Source: a virus. From it: DNA of 21,579 bases. The stretch spans positions 1 to 21,579 of IMG/VR virus record IMGVR_UViG_3300046388_000040; one strand, written 5' to 3'. The notes beneath the pieces are model-generated. The model had not been told where the DNA came from and searched no databases. It was given only the letters and a program-made list of their open reading frames with translations. The position numbers were made by a program, and so were the translations under genes. Below, piece by piece: positions 1-8,001 of this stretch (within the stretch, counting starts at the first letter, position 1; every line of letters starts with the position of its first letter).

Positions 1-3000
1 ATGAAATCAATTTCATCATAGAGAGTCAAATCTTGACTATCTATTTCCATCTTTTCATATTTTAAATCATCACCAGTTACTCGATGTGCTCTCATTAAAC
101 CTGTGTGATGCTTATATTTTTCACTCTTCATCAACCTTCCTAGCTTTTTCCAAGGTTGTTGTTTACCAATTAATTCATAAACAGCTTCCCTTTCTTCAGC
201 ACTGTATTCATATTTACCAGATGAATCTCTAAGAAGTTTACTGGTTCCTCTGTAACCTGTTTCACGTAGCCATCTTCTCCAATCCTCTGGACCATCACTA
301 ACTTTAAGAGGACTTAAAGCATTAAGTCTTCTTAGCCATGGATTATCAATATCATTGATTTTCTCTCCAGTCCAGATATCTCTGGCATAAGCAAGTCCAC
401 TAGAAATTAATGGTACTCTTGATCTTGCATATTCAGTTACATCTTTATTTAGATCTCTTTGTGCAGAATCAATAGATTGTTGTAAGACACCAGCACCACC
501 TGAGAATGGGATACCACTTCTTAATGTGTTACCACCAATACGTTCAAATCCAGTGAAATCACCTGTAGCTATAGCTGTTAAAGGTTCTAAACCTCCAAGT
601 GGTGTTTCATTAAAGAATGAAGCTGATAGAGTCCACATCAATTTACGTTGAAAGTCTTCCATTATTGGTTGTTCAAAGTCTTTTGAGTAATATGAAATAT
701 CACCTAGTATTGATAAGACTTGTTGAACACCTGGAATACCTCTATAACTTATCCATTTCTCTGTACCTGGAATTTTAATAGTTAAAGGTTCGTATAGAAA
801 TTCACGTCGTTCATTAACTCTACGTTGACCATTGTAGTGACCATTACCTCTAATGTTTCCGTCCATAGCAAAAGCCCATAGACGATTAACAAGTACAGTA
901 CTGAACACTTGTCTACCTATATATTCTGTCTTTAGGTTTTCAAATATGTTCCTTGCATTTGGTGTTTGTAATGATAAACCATGAGCTTTTAAAGCTTTAT
1001 CTATTTGATCATCAGTAACAGCCCAAATAGTTTTACCATACTTATCTAATGGTGTGATACCTACTAATGGTGTATAAGATAGAGCTAATCTAACCGCATT
1101 AGTTCCTGATCTAGGGAACATTAATATAGGTTTAACTGCTGGTACTGCAGTGGTTGCATCAGTAAATACTTTTGCAGCTGCACTATCTAAGTTAAGAGCA
1201 ATTTCACCTGTTGCATTTTTAACAGCTGCATCAGTAAGCATACCTTGACTATTAAACATAGACTTATAATGCTTTTCTTCAGCTAACTTCAACAGTTTAT
1301 TGTCAATCTTCCCATGTGTAGTTAATACCTCATCATAAGCTTTCATTCGAGCATGAAGAGTACCCATATATGAAGTTGTATAAGCGTCAACTCCAGACAT
1401 ACCAGTCATACCATATCTGGCATACCTAGTACGTGACCAACCATCCATTAACTTAGCTGCGTCATATTGCATTAAATGACCAATGTCATCATTCTGCCTG
1501 TAGACTTCAGCCATTTCATCAAGGACTTTCCATTCTTGCTTTTTAACAACTGAGTAATCCTTTCTGAATACATCCATCATTGCATCAGGATCATTATTCA
1601 CCTTTTTGATGGTGTCCCACATATAGGATAAAGCTCGTTTATTAGTCTCTTGTACAGCACCGTAGTAGTACCACATCTTTTTGACTTTCTCGAACTCAAA
1701 GCCTCTAGCAGGTATCTGAGCGATATGACCAAGAACTGCATTCAATGGTTTGTTAGCTAGTTCCTTACCATTACCTAGAGCTGCTCTGAATGTTGATAAT
1801 CCAGATAGAACATTGTTATAGACGTATGACCAAGTTGCATTAGCAAATGTATTTAACTGACCTCTAGAACCTCCAAACTCAGGACTAATAGTTAAACCTT
1901 TAGGATCTAACTGTTTAGCACTCCATTCCAATAAACCAGCTTGTGTACTTACATCTCCCTTAGTCATTTCAAATGCTCTAGAGAGTGGTGACATCATTGC
2001 TGGGTTTGTTTCTTCAAGTTCAGCTAATGTATTAGTTAACCTCTGAGCTTTAGCATGGAATGAGTTTTCTGCATTCTTAAGCTTTTGAACAATTTCATTT
2101 ATTTGCTCTGGAGATTTCTTGATTAGGTTATTGGCGTTACTCTGTAAATCATTACCCATCGTACCCCAGATAAATTCTGTCATACGGTACTCTGGCCAAA
2201 GAACTTTCAACTTCTCTCTGATCAGATAGTTTAGACGTTTAGGATCAGCTACACCCTTAAGTGCTTCAGCAGTTTCAGCAAAAGTTGAGATTTCAGAACC
2301 AAAAGTTTCCATTAATCTCGCTGAAGTTTCTGCTACATCCCTACCTAAATATCTATCATTCAAGATTTGATAAGCTGCCATAGCAGCCTCTTGTTGATCT
2401 CGTTCTAAATACTTAACACCTTCATATATGTTCTTTTTATCTAAGAACATCTTTTTAAGAGCTTTACCATTTGGAGCATTTAGGTATTTACCTAACAATC
2501 CAAAAGCAGCTTCACTCATCTGTCCTCTTTTAACTCTGAGACCTTGTACTTTGGCGTCAAAGTCACTAGCCTTTAAACCTTTAGCAGCTACATCTAATGT
2601 GATATCTCTAGCTGTACCACCAGCTTTAGCTACTTTCTTTAAAATTGATTCAGGTACAATAGAAACTGGATCACCTTTGGTTATACCAATTTCATTTGTT
2701 GTTATATCAACCATGTTTCTAGCAACGTTACCAGGTCTTACTGATTGACGTGCATTAACAGAATCAGGTGATATACCAGGCGTTATGTCTGGATCAAAAT
2801 CTAAGCTATTAGGGTCAGCTTCTATCTTATCTATGGCTGCTTTCTTAGACTGTCTATCTATAGTTTTCTGAGCACTAGAATCAAAGTGTTCAATACTATC
2901 CCATCTATCTAAGTCTTTTAATAAAGCTTCCTTCTTCTGTAGAAGTAGTTTCATCTCAGATTTATTAGCCATACCAGACGCAATACTTTCGTCTATCTTT

Positions 3001-4004
3001 GCTAACTCCATTACTTTTTGTGGATTAGCAGCTTTGGCTATTTCATCTGATTTGAATATTTCTGCATTCTTAGTCTTAGGTACAAACCAACCCATGATTC
3101 TTTTTTCTTGTGCTTGATAAGCCTTTGAAAAAGCTGCATGACCTTTTTTATATACTTGACCACCTCTAGTGAATGCAAAACCTAAAGCATTACCAACAAC
3201 AGGCAACCCTCCAACTTCTAACATATTTCTATATTTAGTCACCTCTGGACTATCAGAGTCTTTATTAATGAGAACCTCTGGTACTGGTATCCATCCTTTA
3301 GGGCCGACAATGTTAGGGAACATATCAACTGCCATGCTAGTAAGAGTTTCATCTCTCTCACTTACATCAGAAACACCAGTAATAGCTACATCAGTTGCAA
3401 CTACTCCTAGAGCTTTTGCTAACCAAGGTGCTTTAGAAAGTAAGTTGGTAGCCATCTTGCCACCATACATTCCTGGTATGACTAGAGAACTAAAGTCTGA
3501 TATACCACGCATGGTAGGACTTTTGTAGGTGTTATGTTCGTCGTACCAATCATCAAATTTGTCACCACCAGGTAACATTCCAATAACATCAACAGCAAAT
3601 CCTTCTACACCTTGAGCCATTGCGTTTCCAACTTGCCAAGGTTCTTGCCAACTTAGTTTGTCGTTTTGACTTCTAAGTAGCATTCCTTGTTCTATAAAGT
3701 TTTTCTTTGCAAATTCCTCATAAGATCTTCCAGTATATTTTTGATGCCATGCTTCACGTAGTTCATTTCTTCCTTCTGTACCTGGAGCCATTTGTTTCCA
3801 AGCTGCCAATTCAGCCATCTGATTGTCACCACCTGTAGCTTCTCTAGCTTGTGTCTCAGCAGTTATAGGTTGTAACCCACCTTTCTCAGATATCTCTGTA
3901 GAAGTAGGTGTTTGATAACTAGGAGGTAATGGCTGTTTAGGAGTTGGATTGTTTTCCTCTTCCTCTCTTTCCCTTGCAAGTGTATCTAAGGCATCTTCTG
4001 CCAT
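1..4004 (-). CDS. Internal virion core protein, T7 gp16-like (partial, C-terminus beyond left edge)
   Basis: An open frame of 1334 codons runs from an ATG at 4004 to the left edge with no stop. The start is well supported: a GAGGAGG Shine-Dalgarno lies about 6 nt upstream, and the start sits 1 nt past the stop of the gp15-like gene. It is the third and largest of the internal proteins downstream of the tail tubes, the place of T7 gp16, which is ejected into the cell and helps form the DNA-entry channel. The N-terminus is charged and Pro-rich (residues 1-60). A hydrophobic, Gly/Ala-rich stretch lies near residues 170-210. The rest is mostly helical and soluble-looking. I do not see the lytic transglycosylase domain that T7 gp16 carries at its N-terminus. 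The family call rests on size, order and composition rather than on a specific motif. Confidence 0.85.
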   Translation of the reverse strand, partial: MAEDALDTLAREREEEENNPTPKQPLPPSYQTPTSTEISEKGGLQPITAETQAREATGGDNQMAELAAWKQMAPGTEGRNELREAWHQKYTGRSYEEFAKKNFIEQGMLLRSQNDKLSWQEPWQVGNAMAQGVEGFAVDVIGMLPGGDKFDDWYDEHNTYKSPTMRGISDFSSLVIPGMYGGKMATNLLSKAPWLAKALGVVATDVAITGVSDVSERDETLTSMAVDMFPNIVGPKGWIPVPEVLINKDSDSPEVTKYRNMLEVGGLPVVGNALGFAFTRGGQVYKKGHAAFSKAYQAQEKRIMGWFVPKTKNAEIFKSDEIAKAANPQKVMELAKIDESIASGMANKSEMKLLLQKKEALLKDLDRWDSIEHFDSSAQKTIDRQSKKAAIDKIEADPNSLDFDPDITPGISPDSVNARQSVRPGNVARNMVDITTNEIGITKGDPVSIVPESILKKVAKAGGTARDITLDVAAKGLKASDFDAKVQGLRVKRGQMSEAAFGLLGKYLNAPNGKALKKMFLDKKNIYEGVKYLERDQQEAAMAAYQILNDRYLGRDVAETSARLMETFGSEISTFAETAEALKGVADPKRLNYLIREKLKVLWPEYRMTEFIWGTMGNDLQSNANNLIKKSPEQINEIVQKLKNAENSFHAKAQRLTNTLAELEETNPAMMSPLSRAFEMTKGDVSTQAGLLEWSAKQLDPKGLTISPEFGGSRGQLNTFANATWSYVYNNVLSGLSTFRAALGNGKELANKPLNAVLGHIAQIPARGFEFEKVKKMWYYYGAVQETNKRALSYMWDTIKKVNNDPDAMMDVFRKDYSVVKKQEWKVLDEMAEVYRQNDDIGHLMQYDAAKLMDGWSRTRYARYGMTGMSGVDAYTTSYMGTLHARMKAYDEVLTTHGKIDNKLLKLAEEKHYKSMFNSQGMLTDAAVKNATGEIALNLDSAAAKVFTDATTAVPAVKPILMFPRSGTNAVRLALSYTPLVGITPLDKYGKTIWAVTDDQIDKALKAHGLSLQTPNARNIFENLKTEYIGRQVFSTVLVNRLWAFAMDGNIRGNGHYNGQRRVNERREFLYEPLTIKIPGTEKWISYRGIPGVQQVLSILGDISYYSKDFEQPIMEDFQRKLMWTLSASFFNETPLGGLEPLTAIATGDFTGFERIGGNTLRSGIPFSGGAGVLQQSIDSAQRDLNKDVTEYARSRVPLISSGLAYARDIWTGEKINDIDNPWLRRLNALSPLKVSDGPEDWRRWLRETGYRGTSKLLRDSSGKYEYSAEEREAVYELIGKQQPWKKLGRLMKSEKYKHHTGLMRAHRVTGDDLKYEKMEIDSQDLTLYDEIDF

Positions 4005-4005
4005 A

Positions 4006-6582
4006 TTAATCCTCCTCAATTATAAAGTAACCAAGCTCTGAGTTATAGGGGATGCCTAAACTTGAGCCTTTTTCTGCTAACTGTCTATATGAATAAGAGC
4101 CAGGCGTTAGCTTGAATTTTGTTTGATCTGGACTCATTTCAGATATATCTTCTAATTGACATCCTTGACATACTGAAAGGACTTCAGCCCATTTTCTACC
4201 TACTTCTGGGTTTGAAAAGAATTGGCTTGTTATAGGCATGAATTGTGGTGCAGTAGTGATGACAGGTCTTACATCAGTTCTTATATTTCCAATTGTTCTA
4301 CCACCTGTTTCTACAAAGTTACTTAAAGCTTGTACTTCAAATTTACCTTGAGCTTTAGCGATACGATCTCTTACATTTAAGTATCCAGGGAATGTACCAG
4401 CTAGAGCTATATCCTTAGCTCCAGGTTGCATCCTTTGATCAAATTGTATTTCTGTACCCTTAGCTGTTTTACGTGTTTGAGCTAACTGTGAGTTAACAAG
4501 TACATGTACAGGAATTGGTGGTTGGCGAAGTAATGATTGTTCAATTACTAATTGAGGAACATCAACAGGTAAACCTTTACTGATATTTAAAGCCATTTTC
4601 TCTAAAGTTCTAGTTGTAAGAATCTCTTGAGTTCCCCAAGGATCTACAGAGTTAGCTATTAAATCTTCAGCCTTTGCAGTAGTTGGTGCGTCTGGATTAG
4701 AACGAGGTTGCTGCATACTAAAGTTTGCTTCACCTGTATCTGATTCATCAGCTGTTTCTATCTGCGCCCAATCTGATCTGCCAGTAATGACATCTTTTGT
4801 ATCACCCCAAGCTTGTTTCCAAGCTTTAGCCCATCCTTCATCATCATTAGAATATTGTTTTTTAGCTTCTTTGAAAGCATTAATTAAATGAACCCTACCT
4901 TTAGTTACAGTATCTGCAAGACTAGGTATATCCTTAGCTGAGCGTGTACCAGTCCATTCTTTAAGAAGTTCATCTTTTAATAGACCTTCTAATTTCTTAT
5001 CTATCTTTTTCTCATTTGTACCTAATGTAGCTAACTGACCAAGCTCAGGCATGAACTTTGCTTTAGCCTTATTCCTATCTTCATTAGTAAATAGTAAACT
5101 ATTTTCTAAAATGTTTGCAGCTTTTTCCCATTCACCAGCATCATATAGATCTTTTATGTAATCAAGCTGTAAACCTTTGGTGTATTTAGATTCATCATAT
5201 GGTGAATAACTTTCAATTAATTCAGCAGTCTTAGTGAAGCCATTTTGTTTAGCCCAAGCATGAGCTTGAGTTCTTTCCTCTTGTGTACCACCCCAACCTT
5301 GACCTGCTTTTTCACCACCTTCACCATAAATACCAGTATTAGATAACCATTGTTTAAACTTATCTGTTTCTTGTAGATCAGCAAACTTACGCTCTTTCTC
5401 AACTAATTTACGTTCAGTATCATTAACTTCAGCTCTTTCTGTCCTGATTAATTCTCTTAACCCTGTGTCACGTTTACCAAAAGTAGGGTATTTTGCATTC
5501 CTACCATCCTCGGGTGTTAAGTGATCAAGTGCAGCATAGACCTGTTCAATAGGTATGTCTGGATCTCTAGCTAGTTCACGAAATACATTCCTTATAGCTT
5601 CGGCTGGATTAGGTAATGAACCTTCATCGTTTAAGACATTCATATTTGTCTCAATTAAACGATCTATGTTGTATTGACTTACTCCTTCTTTAGAGTCCTT
5701 AACTATTTTAAGTTGTTCATCAAATTGTCTATCACCTTCTCTTTTATTTTCACTACGAACAAAGCTCCTTTTCATTGCTGATCCTTTTAAGGATAGTGCT
5801 TCGTTCCAGTCAGATACACCTTCAGCTAAACTATTTTCCCAACCATTGAGTTTTATATTAAGTGCTCTAAAGTTCTCAATATGTAAATCAACATTAGTAG
5901 AGTCAACAGTCACACCATCTCTTTGAAGAGAGTTAAGATATACCTTTAAATCATCATCAATAAGGCTGGTGATTCTAGCAGCATGATTATTATGTACACC
6001 AACTGAATTTCTAGGTGACTTTCTAAGGATGTTTAGGGATTTACCATGATTACCTTTTAATCGTTCAACCCTAGCTTCTACCATGGCATCTAAGTCAGCT
6101 GCCTTTACACCATCAGCTGCAACTTGTGACCAGAATTTTCTACTTTCTACACCCTCCTTATGAGCCTGAGCAACACGTCTAGCTTCAGCTTGTTCAGCTA
6201 AGTTATTTGCTGTTTGACTTAGTGTATTAGCAAGAGTTGGTGTTAATGCTTGCCATGTAGCTGACTGTTTACCAAACTCTTTAGCTTTACCCATCAAAGC
6301 TTGGTATTCTAAATCACCACGTTTAGCAACATTGGCTCTTTTGGTTTCGTAGATTTTATTATCTAAGGCTTTAATTTCAGCCCTGTTTTGTTCCTCGGTG
6401 TTATGAACACGTCTAAGACCAGCAATTTGATTACCGTGTATTTCAGCATAATCATTTCGTTCTTGTCTCATTGAGTCGAGTACTTGCTGATCTCTGCGTC
6501 GTAACTCAGATAAACCAGCATCACCGATACTTCTATTTTTAAAAGACCCACCTCGTGAGGAAGGTCTATAACCTGTAGCCAT
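4006..6582 (-). CDS. Internal virion core protein, T7 gp15-like
   Basis: A protein of 858 residues lies between the gp14-like and gp16-like genes, the place of T7 gp15 (747 residues), one of the ejected core proteins that build the periplasmic conduit for DNA. The N-terminal 150 residues are rich in Arg, Glu, Gln and Ala and look like long helices or coiled coil (start MATGYRPSSRGGSFKNRS). The remainder is polar and helical with no membrane segment and no recognisable catalytic motif. Spacing to the gp14-like gene is only 6 nt and to the gp16-like gene 1 nt, so the three are read from one message. No clear Shine-Dalgarno precedes its ATG, which suggests coupling to the gene before it. The call is by synteny and length. 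Confidence 0.85.
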   Translation of the reverse strand: MATGYRPSSRGGSFKNRSIGDAGLSELRRRDQQVLDSMRQERNDYAEIHGNQIAGLRRVHNTEEQNRAEIKALDNKIYETKRANVAKRGDLEYQALMGKAKEFGKQSATWQALTPTLANTLSQTANNLAEQAEARRVAQAHKEGVESRKFWSQVAADGVKAADLDAMVEARVERLKGNHGKSLNILRKSPRNSVGVHNNHAARITSLIDDDLKVYLNSLQRDGVTVDSTNVDLHIENFRALNIKLNGWENSLAEGVSDWNEALSLKGSAMKRSFVRSENKREGDRQFDEQLKIVKDSKEGVSQYNIDRLIETNMNVLNDEGSLPNPAEAIRNVFRELARDPDIPIEQVYAALDHLTPEDGRNAKYPTFGKRDTGLRELIRTERAEVNDTERKLVEKERKFADLQETDKFKQWLSNTGIYGEGGEKAGQGWGGTQEERTQAHAWAKQNGFTKTAELIESYSPYDESKYTKGLQLDYIKDLYDAGEWEKAANILENSLLFTNEDRNKAKAKFMPELGQLATLGTNEKKIDKKLEGLLKDELLKEWTGTRSAKDIPSLADTVTKGRVHLINAFKEAKKQYSNDDEGWAKAWKQAWGDTKDVITGRSDWAQIETADESDTGEANFSMQQPRSNPDAPTTAKAEDLIANSVDPWGTQEILTTRTLEKMALNISKGLPVDVPQLVIEQSLLRQPPIPVHVLVNSQLAQTRKTAKGTEIQFDQRMQPGAKDIALAGTFPGYLNVRDRIAKAQGKFEVQALSNFVETGGRTIGNIRTDVRPVITTAPQFMPITSQFFSNPEVGRKWAEVLSVCQGCQLEDISEMSPDQTKFKLTPGSYSYRQLAEKGSSLGIPYNSELGYFIIEED

Positions 6583-6588
6583 AATTAG

Positions 6589-7542
6589 TTATGCAATGTG
6601 AATACCTGAAGAATTTCCTAATGGAACTTCATATGTTCCAACACCACCGCCTCCTCCACCGAGGTTGATGTTTCCAGCTAAACCTGCAATACCTTTTCCG
6701 ATACCACTAGCTGCTGATCCCCAGAATGCTGCACTTCCAGCTGCACTAGCTGAAGCCGTGGCTCCTAGTACTGGTGCAGGTCCAAAGTCAAACTCCTCAA
6801 GAGCACGTGGCATCTGATATTCAGATACAGGTGTAGGTAATGGGGCTGGTGGTTTAGGTAATACACCAGGTTTAAGCATCCTCTGCGCCCATGCAGACAT
6901 GTTTGCAGCTGATTTATCTAGTGCTATTTCTCTTAATTGACTTTCTAAATCTGTAGCACCACTGACAATAGTTTCAGTAAGTCTTGCATACTGAACACCA
7001 CGTCTAGCTGCTATATTCTGTAAGCTCTTTCCTAAGCTTCTACCAGACTGACCTTCAACAGCTTGTGCTCCTCTTTTTTCTATCATTGCTAGTTCAGCAT
7101 CTTCATTCTGAAAAGCTACCTCTTGTTGTAATTCAAAGAATCTACGGTTAGCTCCTTCTCTAGCATTTTGAGCAGACATTTCATTTTGATTAATCCTTGC
7201 ACCAAATAACTGCTCTGATTTTTGGTATTGCTTTTGAAGAGATTCTTGTTGATAATCTCTAATCTGAAGATTATACTGGTATTTTTGATTAGCTACTTGG
7301 TCAGTATATGCAGCTAATGTTTGTTCGTTTCTTTTGGCAATATCTATTTTGTCGATGAGATACGCATGATCAGCTTTGAGTTTATCCTTACTCATATCCC
7401 AGAGTTCGGTATTATATTCAAACTGTCTCCAAGCAGCTTCGTTCTGTGCTTTTGCTTGTTTCTTTGCAGCTGATGATGCCTTCATCCCACCAAATATTGA
7501 TGTACCAATACTGATTGCTGGTACAACCCAAGATGGGGACAT
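6589..7542 (-). CDS. Internal virion protein, T7 gp14-like
   Basis: A 317-residue protein opens with a short hydrophobic stretch (WVVPAISIGTSIFGG), followed by a long Lys/Gln/Ala-rich amphipathic helical region (residues 20-220) and a Gly/Ala-rich hydrophobic C-terminus (residues 255-317). This layout fits T7 gp14, the smaller internal core protein that inserts in the outer membrane during ejection. The start is supported by a TAGGAG Shine-Dalgarno about 9 nt upstream. The gene begins 3 nt after the stop of the 151-residue gene and is followed by the gp15-like gene. It is somewhat longer than T7 gp14 (196 residues), as is usual in cyanopodoviruses. Confidence 0.85.
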   Translation of the reverse strand: MSPSWVVPAISIGTSIFGGMKASSAAKKQAKAQNEAAWRQFEYNTELWDMSKDKLKADHAYLIDKIDIAKRNEQTLAAYTDQVANQKYQYNLQIRDYQQESLQKQYQKSEQLFGARINQNEMSAQNAREGANRRFFELQQEVAFQNEDAELAMIEKRGAQAVEGQSGRSLGKSLQNIAARRGVQYARLTETIVSGATDLESQLREIALDKSAANMSAWAQRMLKPGVLPKPPAPLPTPVSEYQMPRALEEFDFGPAPVLGATASASAAGSAAFWGSAASGIGKGIAGLAGNINLGGGGGGVGTYEVPLGNSSGIHIA

Positions 7543-7545
7543 AAG

Positions 7546-8001
7546 TTATTCTCCTAATTCTTTTTTGAATAGAACTCGTATCTTTTCAGAGATACATTTC
7601 ATGTGGTCTATACCTCCTATAAGGAGAGCTACAATAGGGAAGACTTCAAAGATATTATCTCGCCAAACATGAGCATAGATTTTATCTGTTTCGTCACCAT
7701 TTTCCCTTTTATTTGCAGCCATCCAACCGTTATACATGGAGAGATGCTGAGAGATTAAAACGTCTTGATGTATAGCAAAGAAGTTATTAGTTGGTAATGT
7801 TATAAATAAGTATTCAATAATTTCCAATACTTCTTCACGAGATAAGTTTTCATTATCTCCGTCGTATATATCATCGAGTGTTCTTGTGATACGACATAAC
7901 ATTTTTAAGTACTCAAAGGCATCTTTGTTGTTACCAACTATCTCTTCTATTAATTCCTTTGTTTTTAATGTGTCTCTCAGTCTCTCTTCATGTGTTGTCA
8001 T
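7546..8001 (-). CDS. Conserved-looking cyanopodovirus protein of unknown function
   Basis: A 151-residue, mostly helical, acidic protein between tail tube B and the gp14-like core protein. This is where T7 places gp13, but I see no specific resemblance to gp13, so I leave it unnamed. Its ATG overlaps the stop of the tail tube B gene (TAATG arrangement), which argues for a real, translationally coupled gene. Notable features are an Asp-rich segment (LDDIYDGDNE, residues 42-51), an aromatic, polar segment around residues 88-113, and a hydrophobic helix near residues 118-131. There is no signal peptide. It could be a minor virion or assembly factor because every neighbour is structural. Confidence 0.7.
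   Translation of the reverse strand: MTTHEERLRDTLKTKELIEEIVGNNKDAFEYLKMLCRITRTLDDIYDGDNENLSREEVLEIIEYLFITLPTNNFFAIHQDVLISQHLSMYNGWMAANKRENGDETDKIYAHVWRDNIFEVFPIVALLIGGIDHMKCISEKIRVLFKKELGE

Noticed and set aside
2428-3528. Plus-strand frames of about 106 and 119 codons opposite the gp16-like gene
   Set aside because: Antisense shadows of a 1334-codon open frame that has a strong ribosome-binding site and the expected synteny.
7546-8001. DDIYD motif suggesting an isoprenoid-synthase-like Asp-rich site
   Set aside because: A single short Asp motif without a second metal-binding motif is too weak, and the context is purely structural.
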